Below are positions 52,928 to 62,316 of a DNA stretch of 64,000 bases, piece after piece. Both the position numbers and the translations under genes were made by a program. Below the pieces are notes generated by a model. It saw only the letters and a program-made list of their open reading frames with translations. It did no database searches and was not told where the DNA came from. How positions within the stretch are numbered: the stretch's first letter is position 1; every line of letters begins with the position of its first letter. Source of the stretch: Gammaproteobacteria bacterium. Its GTDB lineage: Bacteria > Pseudomonadota > Gammaproteobacteria > Steroidobacterales > Steroidobacteraceae. The DNA lies in contig JADJHU010000001.1 of the NCBI GenBank assembly GCA_016707425.1, positions 124,001-188,000 of the forward strand, in the 5' to 3' direction.

Positions 52928-53911
52928 ATGGCTTGCAAGCAAATTCCATACTCCGCACGAAAGCCCCTCGCCGGCCTGATGCTCGCGAGTCTGCTGGCGT
53001 TCGCCGGCGCCGCATCCGCCGCGCAGGCGCCCCCTACAGACCCCGAAAAGATCATCATCGACACCGACATCGGTACCGATGTCGACGACGCGTTTGCGAT
53101 CGCACTCGCGTTGCAGAGCCCGGAGATCCAGGTGCTGGGCATCTCGACGACCTCCGGCGACACGCGGGCGCGCGCCCGCATTCTCGACCGCATGCTCGGG
53201 GAATCAGGTCATTCGGACATCCCGGTCGCGATCGGGGCCCCGACCACGTTACCGTTCAATCTTCCACCCATCGGGCGCCAGGCGCGCTTTGGTGAGAAGA
53301 GCATCCGTCCAGGAGCGTCATACCCTTGCGCCGTGGACTTCATCCTCGGGCAGATCAGACAGTCCCCGGGTGAGGTCACGCTGGTGGCGATCGGGCCGCT
53401 CACCAACGTCGGCCAACTCATCGCTGATCACCCGGACGCCCTGCGACAGTTGAAGCGCGTCGTGATGATGGGTGGAGCCTTCGCCCCGGCAGACCTTGGG
53501 GGTCTGGGTGCCGCATCCCGCCCCACCCCCGAGTACAACATCCTGGGGGACATTCCGGCGGCACAGGCTCTGTTCCGCTCAGGCGTGCCGATCGTTGTCA
53601 TGCCTCTGGATTCGACCGCGCAGCTGAAGCTGGATGAAGTGAAGAGAGACCAGTTGCTCTCCAGAGGCACGCCTCTCACGGATGCACTGGGCATCCTTTA
53701 CCTCATGTCGAGCCGTGTGACGCCGGTGCTCTACGACGCCATGGCGGTCGCCTACGTCGTGGATCCGGGACTCTGCCCGACCCAGCCCATGCACATCGTG
53801 GTCGATGACCAGGGAGTCACGCGGTCCGGGCCCGGACCGGCGAATGCCCAGGTCTGCCTGCAGTCCGACCCGGAGAAGTTCTTCCACTTCTTCATGGCCC
53901 GCTTCCGGTAA
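52928..53911 (+). CDS. Secreted inosine/uridine-preferring nucleoside hydrolase
   Basis: The gene encodes 327 residues. A signal peptide (RKPLAGLMLASLLAFAGAAS, cut near AAQA) precedes IIIDTDIGTDVDDAFAIALA, the calcium-binding DxDxxxDD motif of nucleoside hydrolases. VTLVAIGPLTNVGQLIADHP, RVVMMGGAF and EYNILGDIPAAQALF are further landmarks. The conserved catalytic His region near the C-terminus reads MSSRVTPVLYDAMAVAYVVD, with Tyr-Asp kept. It should hydrolyse ribonucleosides in the periplasm. The ATG lies only 8 bases after the tRNA, so it is probably read from the tRNA promoter. Confidence 0.88.
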   Translation: MACKQIPYSARKPLAGLMLASLLAFAGAASAAQAPPTDPEKIIIDTDIGTDVDDAFAIALALQSPEIQVLGISTTSGDTRARARILDRMLGESGHSDIPVAIGAPTTLPFNLPPIGRQARFGEKSIRPGASYPCAVDFILGQIRQSPGEVTLVAIGPLTNVGQLIADHPDALRQLKRVVMMGGAFAPADLGGLGAASRPTPEYNILGDIPAAQALFRSGVPIVVMPLDSTAQLKLDEVKRDQLLSRGTPLTDALGILYLMSSRVTPVLYDAMAVAYVVDPGLCPTQPMHIVVDDQGVTRSGPGPANAQVCLQSDPEKFFHFFMARFR

Positions 53912-53939
53912 CGAGCCCTGCCCGGCGGCCTGACTGGCC

Positions 53940-56467
53940 ATGAACACCGAGGATCCGTACTGGAGTCGCCCCGCAGATGAGCTCATCGCCCGTCTCGGCA
54001 GCCGCCGAACGGGACTGACGCAGGACGAGGCCGCCGCGCGCCTCGCACGAGACGGCGCGAATGTCGTCCGGGAAGAATCCTCGACCTCCGCGGCACGCAT
54101 CCTGCTGCGACAGTTCCGCAGTCCCCTGGTGCTCATCCTCCTGGTCGCGGCGCTCATCGCCTGGCTCCTCGGCGCATGGACCGATGCACTGCTCGTGGCC
54201 GTCATCGTGCTCGCATCGACGGCGATCGGATTCACGCAGGAGCACCACGCTTCGCGGGCCATCGAGGCGCTGCGCAGGCGACTCAGCATCACCTGTCGCG
54301 TGCTGCGCGACGGGCAGGCACAGGAGCAGCGCACGAGCGGGATCGTCGCCGGCGATGTGGTGGAACTCGCGGCCGGAAGTCTCGTGCCCGCCGATGGCGT
54401 TCTGCTCGCGGCGCGCGACTGCTTCGTCATCCAGGCCGTACTCACGGGCGAAAGCGTGGCCGTCGAGAAGCTGACGGGACCGAGCCGTACCGAGGCCCCG
54501 CTCGCGGAGCGCAGCAATACGGTCTTCATGGGCACGTCCGTGCGCAGCGGGACGGCCACCATGCTGGTCGTCAGGACCGGCGCCGCGACGGCCTTCGGAC
54601 ACATCGCCGCGCGGCTGAAGCTCGAGCGTCCGGAGACCGACTTCGAGCGTGGCATCCGCCGCTTCAGCGCGCTCCTCACCGAGTTCGTGCTCGTGCTGAC
54701 GGTCGTGGTCATGGCCATCAACCTGCTCCTCGACCGACCGGCACTCGAGTCGCTGATGTTTGCGGTGGCACTGGCCGTCGGCATCACCCCGGAGCTCCTG
54801 CCCGCCATCGTGAGCTACACGCTGTCGCGCGGCGCGCGCGATCTCGCCACCCAGGGCGTGCTGGTGCGCCGTCTCGCCTCGATCGAGAATCTCGGCAGCA
54901 TGACGGTCCTGTGTGCCGACAAGACCGGGACACTCACGGTCGGCGCAGCAAAGCTCGCCGCCGCCGTCGATGCGCAGGATCAGCCTTCCTCGCGTGTCCT
55001 CGAGCTTGCGCTGCTGAATGCACGCCTGCAGACGGGGCTCCCCAATCCACTCGATGAAGTGCTGATCGCCTCCGGCGCCGGGCGGGCCGAAGGCGGCTGG
55101 TCCAAGGTGGACGAGCACCCCTACGATTTCCTGCGGCGCCGCATGAGTGTCACGGTGGCGCAGCCGGGCTCCGGACTGTTCCTCACCATCACCAAGGGGG
55201 CGCTGGGCTCGATGCTGCCCATCTGCTCGGGCCTGCGTGCAGGTGACGGCACGCTGCCGCTCGGAGAGACGGAGCGCCATGAGCTGCTCGGGCGGCTCGA
55301 GCGCCACGCGGCCGCCGGACTGCGCGTGCTGGGTGTCGCGACCCGCACGAGCAACGAACCCGTGGCCGTCGAGAAAGAGATGGTGTTCGAGGGCTTGCTG
55401 CTCTTCGACGATCCCACCAAGCCCGGCATCGAGGCCACCCTCGAGGATCTGCGCGAGCTCGGCGTCCGGCTGAAAATCATCACGGGCGACAACCGCTACA
55501 CACGGCCGCTCACGTGGCGCAGGCCGTCGGCATGGCGACGCCACAGCTCGTGACCGGCGAGGAGCTGCACGCCATGCGTGACGAGGCGCTCTGGCAGCGC
55601 GTGGAGACCGCCGACGTCTTCGCCGAAGTCGACCCGAACCAGAAGGAGCGCATCGTGCTCGCACTGCGCAGGAGCGGTGCCGTGGTGGGTTACATCGGGG
55701 ACGGCATCAACGACGCTCCGGCCCTGCACGCCGCGGACGTCGGCATCTCGGTGGACGGTGCAGTGGACGTGGCGCGCGAGGCCGCGGACCTCGTCCTGCT
55801 CGAGCACGACCTGCGCGTCGTGAACCGTGGCATCCGCCAGGGCCGCATCACCTTCGCCAACACGCAGAAGTACATCCTCGCAACGACGAGCGCGAATTTC
55901 GGCAATATGCTGAGCATGGCGGCCGCGTCCGCCTTCCTCCCCTTCCTGCCGCTCACCGCACCGCAGATCCTGCTGAACAACCTCCTGACCGACGTCCCCG
56001 GCATGGCGCTCGCCGGCGACCGCGTCGATCCGGAGCACGTGCGGACACCGACGCGCTGGGACATGCGCGCCATCCGCCGCTTCACCATCGGCTTCGGTCT
56101 CCTGAGCTCGGTCTTCGACGTCCTGACCTTCGCCGCACTCTTCTGGCTGACGGCCGGCATGGCCTCGAGCTTCCGCAGCGGATGGTTCCTGGAGTCGCTC
56201 GCCACGGAGGTGCTGGTGCTGCTCGTGATCCGCACGCGACGCCCGCTCCTGTCGAGCTCACCGAGCCCGATGCTCGTGGTGCTCACCGTGCTCGTGCTCG
56301 TGGCCGCGCTCGTCTTCGTGCAGGTCCCTGCCGGCAGGATGCTCAGCTTCGTCGCCCTGCCGCCATGGGTGCTGCTCATCGTCGCCGGAATCTCGCTCGC
56401 CTATGTCGCCACGGTGGAGATCGCCAAGCGGCGGCTGCCCGGGATCGCAACGACACCGGGCCGCTGA
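53940..56467 (+). CDS. MgtA-type (P-IIIB) cation P-type ATPase (frameshifted as given)
   Basis: Across two frames the product is about 840 residues. The N-terminal cation-ATPase domain (GLTQDEAAARLARDGANVV) is followed by VLTGESVAVEK in the actuator domain, membrane helix 4 AVGITPELLPAI (279-290, the PExLP form typical of Mg2+ importers), the phosphorylation site LCADKTGTLT (D327), KIITGDNRYT, and GDGINDAPALHAADVGISVD in the second frame. The break lies at 55499-55502 in ACAC, where TAAHVAQAVGMAT should follow. It probably imports Mg2+, but other divalent ions are possible. The start ATG lies 28 bases after the nucleoside hydrolase stop. Confidence 0.85.
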
Positions 56468-56493
56468 GCGCAAGGCTGAGTACCATAGGCGTC

Positions 56494-57111
56494 GTGAACC
56501 CCTCCGTCACCGGTGTACTGATCCTCCTGAACGTCGCAGTCTTCATGCTGCAGGGCGTCGCGGGCGACGTGTTGCTCGCGAATTTCGCGCTCTGGCCGCT
56601 CGGGCGCTTCGCGCTCCCCGAGCTGCACGCCGTCGTCGGCTTCCACCCGTGGCAGCTCCTGACCTCGAGCCTGCTGCACGCCAGCGTCACCCACATCTTC
56701 CTCAACATGTTCGCGCTCTACATGTTCGGGCGCAGCGTCGAGGCGGCGCTCGGTCCGCGGCGCTTCCTGTGGCTGTATTTCAGCGCGGTGCTGGTGGCTG
56801 CGCTCGTGCAGCTGCTCGTGGTTTCCTGGGGAACGACGGGTTCGCCCTATCCCACGATCGGCGCCTCCGGCGGCGTCTTCGGCGTGCTGCTTGCCTTCGG
56901 GATGCTCTTCCCGCGCCAGCGCGTCATGCTGCTCATTCCGCCGATCCCGATGCCGGCGTGGCTGCTCGTCACCGCCTATGGGCTGATCGAGCTCGCGAGC
57001 GGAGTATTCGGCACCGAGCAGGGCGTCGCGCACTTCGCGCATCTCGGCGGCATGCTCGGTGCCTACGCGGTGCTCAGGCGCTGGCGGGCGCGCAACGCCA
57101 GCGTGCTGTAG
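56494..57111 (+). CDS. Rhomboid-family intramembrane serine protease
   Basis: The protein has 205 residues from a GTG start, chosen because the upstream in-frame extension overlaps the ATPase gene. About six membrane segments are seen. TIGASGGVFGVLLAF holds the catalytic serine (S125) and VAHFAHLGGMLGAY the histidine (H183). LHASVTHIFLNMFALYMFGR is the conserved L1/TM2 region. It cleaves membrane proteins within the bilayer; substrates are unknown. The end overlaps the convergent SDR gene by 49 bases. Confidence 0.88.
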   Translation: MNPSVTGVLILLNVAVFMLQGVAGDVLLANFALWPLGRFALPELHAVVGFHPWQLLTSSLLHASVTHIFLNMFALYMFGRSVEAALGPRRFLWLYFSAVLVAALVQLLVVSWGTTGSPYPTIGASGGVFGVLLAFGMLFPRQRVMLLIPPIPMPAWLLVTAYGLIELASGVFGTEQGVAHFAHLGGMLGAYAVLRRWRARNASVL

Positions 57112-58040
57112 TCCACCCCGGTCAGCTGCACCGACACCTCCCACAGCCGCCGGCCGGCCACGGCGTCGAGGGCGGCCGGCTGCACGACGGCAGGCGCCGG
57201 AGCGCCCTTCATTTCGCGAAAGCCATCCGGCCCGTAGAAGCCCCCGCCCTCGGCCTCGGCGGCAGTCGCGGCAAAGAGCGTCGGGGCCGCACCCGCCCGC
57301 GCCGGCTGACCGAGGAAGGGCATCACGAAACTCAGGATGACGCTGATGAGATAGTCTCCGGGAGCGAACCGGCCGAGCTGTCTGCGATTGCGCCCGATGG
57401 CGGTGCGCGCCACGCCAGGATGCACGGCAATGCTCTTCAGCGTGAGCCCGGCGAGGTCGATACGCCGCTGCAGCTCGCGTGCGAAGAGGAGATTCGCGAG
57501 CTTCGTGCGGTTGTAGGCGCGCTGCGAGTCGTAGTGCCGCTCGAGCTGCAGGTTGTCGAAATCGAGCCGCGCACGGCCGTGGACCATACTCGAGACAGTC
57601 ACCACGCGTGGCGACGGCGCATCGAGGAGGAGCGGCAGCAGCAACCCCGTGAGCGCGAAGTGGCCGAGATGCCCGATGCCGAAGGTCAGCTCGAAGCCGT
57701 CACCCGTCGTGCGGCGCGTGCTGAGGGGCTGGATGCCGGCGTTGTTGATCAAGAGATCGAGCGGCTCGCCCCGGTCGAGGCAGCGGGCGGCGAAGTCCCG
57801 GATCGCCTGCTGACTCGCGAGATCGAGGCCGAGGAACTCCACCTGCGCCCCGGGACAGAGTGCACGGATCCTCTGCAGGGCGAGAGCGCCGGCCTGCTCG
57901 TTGCGGTCCACCAGCAGCACGCGGGCACCGTGTCCGGCGAGCGCACGGGCGGCCTCGTAGCCGATGCCGCTCGCCGCCCCCGTGATCAGCGCACGCCGGC
58001 CCCCGAGATCCGGAATGTCCTCCTCACTCCAGCTAGCCAC
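57063..58040 (-). CDS. SDR family oxidoreductase (retinol-dehydrogenase-like)
   Basis: The gene encodes 325 residues from a GTG that overlaps the stop of the upstream OB-fold gene. RALITGAASGIGYEAARALA is the cofactor loop. LLINNAGIQPL carries NNAG and the active-site region is RAYNRTKLANLLFARELQRR with Tyr/Lys. HPGVARTAIGRN places it among the longer, WWOX/retinol-dehydrogenase-like SDRs. It is the third gene of a thiolase, DUF35, SDR operon, so an acyl-CoA or side-chain pathway substrate is likely. Confidence 0.85.
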   Translation of the reverse strand: MASWSEEDIPDLGGRRALITGAASGIGYEAARALAGHGARVLLVDRNEQAGALALQRIRALCPGAQVEFLGLDLASQQAIRDFAARCLDRGEPLDLLINNAGIQPLSTRRTTGDGFELTFGIGHLGHFALTGLLLPLLLDAPSPRVVTVSSMVHGRARLDFDNLQLERHYDSQRAYNRTKLANLLFARELQRRIDLAGLTLKSIAVHPGVARTAIGRNRRQLGRFAPGDYLISVILSFVMPFLGQPARAGAAPTLFAATAAEAEGGGFYGPDGFREMKGAPAPAVVQPAALDAVAGRRLWEVSVQLTGVDYSTLALRARQRLSTA

Positions 58041-58449
58041 GCATCGACACTCCCTGAAGTGGAATGAAGTATGGAATACCGATCTCCCCGACGACATCGA
58101 ACTGCGCCCTGACGCACAGGCCCACCTCGACCCTGTCGGGCGCGATTCCGCGTACCTGCCCCACCATGCGCACGCCGGCCTGATCGAGGTCCACGACCGC
58201 CGCCACGTATGGCGTCGCGAAGACCGGATGCGCCGGCGGATGGACGATCGTGAACGAGTACACCGTGCCGGTGCCCGGCACTTCCTTCCATTCCCAGTCG
58301 AGTCCACAAGCCGCCATGTAGGGCTGCGGCGGGTGCTGGTAGGCGCCGGTGGCCGGGCAATGCTGGATGACCAGCCGCCCGTCACGTGCAGCGCGCCAGA
58401 ATCCTTCCGTATCGGGATCGATCTGCGGCAACGGCTGCTCGGTCCGCAC
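58033..58449 (-). CDS. DUF35 OB-fold acyl-CoA-associated protein
   Basis: The protein has 138 residues from a GTG two bases after the thiolase stop. FWRAARDGRLVIQHCPATGA, the degenerate zinc ribbon, precedes an OB fold (GTGTVYSFTIVHPPAHPVFA, YVAAVVDLDQAGVRMVGQVR, VRAQFDVVG). In the family the ribbon is usually CxxC...CxxC, but only one Cys of each pair remains here (HCPAT and AACGL). DUF35 proteins bind thiolase-like partners and are needed for their acyl-CoA chemistry. The adjacent thiolase-fold gene fits this. Confidence 0.85.
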   Translation of the reverse strand: MRTEQPLPQIDPDTEGFWRAARDGRLVIQHCPATGAYQHPPQPYMAACGLDWEWKEVPGTGTVYSFTIVHPPAHPVFATPYVAAVVDLDQAGVRMVGQVRGIAPDRVEVGLCVRAQFDVVGEIGIPYFIPLQGVSMRG

Positions 58450-58451
58450 GG

Positions 58452-59600
58452 CTAGCGCCTCAGCAGCAGCGCGGAGGTGGGCACACCGCTGCCACTGGAT
58501 ACGAACGAGATCTCGACATCCGGCACCTGGTTCACCGAGGTCCCGCGCACCTGCCGCACTGCTTCGATGATCTGGTTCATGCCGTTCACATAGGCTTCGC
58601 CGAGCTGCCCGCCGGAGGTGTTGGTGGGCAGCGTGCCGTGGCGGCCGAGCGCGCCGCTCTCCACCCACGGTCCGCTCTCGCCCCTGGGCACGAAGCCGTA
58701 TGCCTCCAGGGCCATGAGCACCATGGGCGTGAAGTGATCGTAGACCTGCGCCACGTCCACGTCGCGCGGGTCGATCGCGGCGGACCGCCAGAGTGCCGCC
58801 GCACACTCCCGGGCCTCTTCGGCGCAGGTGATGTCGCTGCGGCTGAAGCTCGGCATCAGCTCCGTGCGGCTCCCCATCCCCTGCGCGAAAGCCATGATGT
58901 ACACGGGACGCTGTCTGCCGTCCCGCGCCTCTCCCGCGCCGGTCACGAGCAAGGCCACCGCAGCGTCGCTGTCGACGCAGCAGTCGTAGAGTCGCAGCGG
59001 ATCGGCCACCATCCGTCCGCGCTCGTAGTCCTCCAGCGTCAGCGGCACTCCGAAAAACCGCGCCGCGGGATTCGTCAGGGCGTAGCCGCGGGAGTTCAGC
59101 GCGACCGCGGCGAGCTGCCGCTGCGTCGTCCCGTACTGGTACATGTGCCGGCGCGCGATCACGGCGGCGATCTGCGCCGGGGTCGAGAGACCGGCCGGAA
59201 TGTAGAACTGGAAATCCTTGACGAAGCGGGGGTCGGGCAGCTGCGCCCCGCCGAGGCGCTGGCGCGTCCGCCCGTTCAGCGCACGGTAGCAGAGCACCGT
59301 GCTGGCGCGCCCCGAAGCCACGGCCATCGCCGCGAGGCCCACCGCCGCGCACGTTCCACCGCCGCCGAAAGGCACCTCGGCGAAGAAGCGCAGACCGCGC
59401 AGGTCGAGTGCGGTGGCGAGATTGTTCTCGCCGGTCAGGTCCGTGCTGACGGTGCACAGGCCGTCGATCGCAGACGGCCGGATCCCGGCGTCGTCGCAGG
59501 CCGCGAGCGTGGCCTCGACCGCCATGCGCAGTTCCGTGCGCGGCTCGCGGCTACGAAAATCGGTGTGACCGATGCCGATCACGGCGGTGCTCTCACGCAT
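58452..59600 (-). CDS. Thiolase-fold protein (SCP2/Ltp2-like acetyl-CoA acetyltransferase or aldolase)
   Basis: The gene encodes 382 residues, with GGGAGG five bases before the ATG. STAVIGIGHTDFRSREPRTE and VASGRASTVLCYRALNGRTR are lipid-transfer thiolase landmarks. VYDHFTPMVLMALEAYGFVP resembles the active-site region of Ltp2-type enzymes, and PTNTSGGQLGEAYVNGMNQI is the conserved His/Gly loop area. The classical acylated Cys position is not obvious: the region reads VPFGGGGTCAAVGLAAMAV. Together with the DUF35 partner directly downstream, a retro-aldolase acting on acyl-CoA side chains is plausible, as known for steroid degradation. Confidence 0.82.
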   Translation of the reverse strand: MRESTAVIGIGHTDFRSREPRTELRMAVEATLAACDDAGIRPSAIDGLCTVSTDLTGENNLATALDLRGLRFFAEVPFGGGGTCAAVGLAAMAVASGRASTVLCYRALNGRTRQRLGGAQLPDPRFVKDFQFYIPAGLSTPAQIAAVIARRHMYQYGTTQRQLAAVALNSRGYALTNPAARFFGVPLTLEDYERGRMVADPLRLYDCCVDSDAAVALLVTGAGEARDGRQRPVYIMAFAQGMGSRTELMPSFSRSDITCAEEARECAAALWRSAAIDPRDVDVAQVYDHFTPMVLMALEAYGFVPRGESGPWVESGALGRHGTLPTNTSGGQLGEAYVNGMNQIIEAVRQVRGTSVNQVPDVEISFVSSGSGVPTSALLLRR

Positions 59601-59728
59601 CAGCGCCTCCCGGCGCGATCCTGTCTGTGGCGCGGAGCATAGCAACTCGCAGAGCTGCTTTTTCCGCGAGCCGGGATTTCTCCGGGCGGCCGATTCGGGC
59701 ACGATGGCTTCCCTGGAGGAGATACCGG

Positions 59729-62235
59729 ATGAGCGAGACGGATCGCCTCCGCGCGGAAGGACCCAACGAGCTGCCGCGCGTCGGGATGCGCAACCCCGTA
59801 CGGATCGCGCTCGACGTGATTCGCGAACCGATGTTCGGCTTGCTGCTTGCCGCGGGCGCGATCTACCTGCTGCTCGGCGATCTCACGGAGGCGCTGATCC
59901 TGGTCGCGTTCGCATCGATCTCGGTGACGATCGCCGTCGTGCAGGAAAACCGCAGCGAGCACGTGCTCGAGGCCCTGCGCGATCTCACCAGCCCGCGCGC
60001 GCTGGTGATCCGCGCCGGCCAGCGGCTGCGCATCCCGGGCCGCGAAGTGGTACGCGGCGACCTGATCGTACTCGGCGAAGGCGACCGCGTAGCCGCGGAC
60101 GCGACGCTGCTCGACTGCGCGGACCTGACGATCGACGAATCACTCCTGACCGGCGAGTCGGTGCCCGTGCGCAAGACCGCCGCGACGCAGCCGCTGCACG
60201 CGGGCGCCACCGCGCAGTTCGCGCCCGGCGGCGATGACCTGCCCGCCGTGTTCGCCGGTACGCTGGTGGTGCGTGGCCAGGGTCTCGCGCGCGTCGAGGC
60301 CACCGGCGCACGCAGCCGCATCGGGCAGATCGGCCAGACGCTGGGCGACATCGTCAGCGCCACGCCACGCCTCGTGCAGCAGACGCGCGGCATCGTGCGC
60401 GCGGTGGCCCTGATCGGCCTGGCGTGCTCGGTACTCGCGGTGCTCCTGTTCGGATGGCTGCGCGGCTCGTGGCTCGACGCGCTGCTTGCCGGCATCGCGC
60501 TCGGCATGTCGATGCTGCCCGAGGAATTCCCGCTGGTGCTCACCGTGTTCATGGTGATGGGCGCCTGGCGGCTGTCGAAGGCCCGCGTGCTCACGCGACG
60601 GGCCGCCGCCATCGAGACGCTGGGCGCGGCCACCGTGCTGTGCACCGACAAGACCGGCACGCTCACCGAAAACCGCATGACCATCGTCGAGCTGCGCACG
60701 CCGGAGGCTGATCTGCGCCTGAGCGGGGCGACTCCGGCTCCGTGGCCCGCGGCGATGCGCCGGCTGCTCGCGGCGGGCACGCTCGCGAGCGCACCCGAGC
60801 CCTTCGACCCGATGGAACAGGCGTTCCACACACTGCAGACGAAGAACGGAGACGCTGTTCCGCCGCTGCGACTCGCGCGAGCGTGGCCGTTGCGGCCGGA
60901 GCTCCTCGCGGTCACCCATGCCTGGCAGGCGCCGATGATGAAGGCTGGTACGTCGCCGCGAAGGGCTCACCGGAGGCGATTGCCGGTCTCTGCAGGCTCG
61001 ATCCTGAAACCATCGCGGCGCTGCGCCCGGCGCTCGACGAGATGGCCGCCGGCGGACTGCGCGTGCTCGGCGTCGCCGAGGCGCACCACGATGAGCCACG
61101 ACTGCCTGATTCGCCACAGGGCTTCAGCTTCACCTTCCTCGGCCTGGTCGGGCTCGAAGACCCGCTGCGCGCGAGCGTGCCCGCAGCCGTGCGCGAATGC
61201 CGCGAGGCCGGGATCCGTGTCGTCATGATCACAGGCGACTACCCACAGACCGCACGGGCCATCGCCGCGCGCGCCGGCATCGAGAATGGCACCGTGCTCA
61301 CCGGCATCGAGATCCGGCAGATGGATCCCGCGGCACTGCGCACGGCAGTGCGCCGCACCTCCGTGTTCGCGCGCATCATGCCCGAGCAGAAGCTGCAGCT
61401 CGTGCAGGCGTTGTCGGCCGCCGGCGAAGTCGTGGCCATGACCGGCGATGGCGTCAATGACGCGCCGGCACTGAAGGCCGCGGACATCGGCATCGCAATG
61501 GGCAGCCGCGGCACCGATGTCGCGCGCGAAGCCTCGTCGCTCGTGCTGCTCGATGATGACTTCGGGTCGATCGTGCGCACGGTGCGCCTCGGCCGGCGCA
61601 TCTACGACAACCTGCGCAAGGCGATGACCTACATCCTCGCCGTCCACGTGCCGATCGCCGGCATGGCGCTGCTGCCGCTGCTCACCGGCCTGCCGATCGT
61701 GTTCTGGCCCGTGCACATCGCTTTCCTCGAGATGGTGATCGATCCCGTCTGTTCGATCGTCTTCGAGGCGGAACGTGAAGAAACCAATGTGATGCGGCGC
61801 CCCCCGCGACGACCTGACAGCCAGATCCTCTCAGGCAGCGTGATCACGTGGAGCCTGCTGCAGGGGCTGCTCGCGTTCGCGCTGGTGGCGTGCACCTACA
61901 TCGCGGCAGCACGCGCCGGTGGCACCGACACCGAAGTCCGCACCGTCGCCTTCGTGACTCTCGTCCTCGCGAACTTCGCGCTGATCCTGGTGAACCGCTC
62001 GTGGAGCGTGCACCCGATCCGCCAGCTGATGCGTCCGAACCGGGCGCTGCTGTGGGTCATCGCCGTCGCAACCGGCCTCATCGCGCTCGCCATGTCCTGG
62101 GCGCCCGCGACGGCGCTCTTCCGCTTCGGCGCCTTTCGCTGGCAGGACCTCGCATTGGCGGCAGGCGCCGCGCTGATCCTCGCGGCAGTGCTCGATCTGT
62201 TCAAGGCCGCGTGGCGCAGACGGCTGGCGGGTTAA
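59729..62235 (+). CDS. P-type (calcium-ATPase-like) cation ATPase (frameshifted as given)
   Basis: Across two frames the product is about 835 residues. The ATG has GGAGGA upstream. LRAEGPNELPRVGMRNPVRI is the N-terminal cation-ATPase region. SLLTGESVPVRK is the actuator motif. GMSMLPEEFPLVLTVFMVMG has PEEFP in helix 4 (264-268), and VLCTDKTGTLTENRM holds the phosphorylated D307. After the break come AAKGSPEAIAGLC, RVVMITGDYPQTARAIAARA and MTGDGVNDAPALKAADIGIA. One base is missing near 60932-60933, between WQAP and DDEGWYV. The ion is uncertain: the family includes Ca2+, Mn2+ and K+/Na+ pumps. Confidence 0.85.
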
Positions 62236-62316
62236 AGATCAACGCTCCGGGACACGATCCTTGTTTTTTCACGACCAGTGGCGGCAAATTGCGCGTTTGG
62301 CGAGAGGCTGACCCGC

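Noticed and set aside
56403..58067. 554-codon open frame on the plus strand
   Set aside because: It crosses the rhomboid gene in another frame and the SDR gene antisense, with no coherent domain.
62240..62275. Intrinsic terminator at a T6 run after the second P-type ATPase
   Set aside because: The run at 62264-62269 is not preceded by a stable GC stem.
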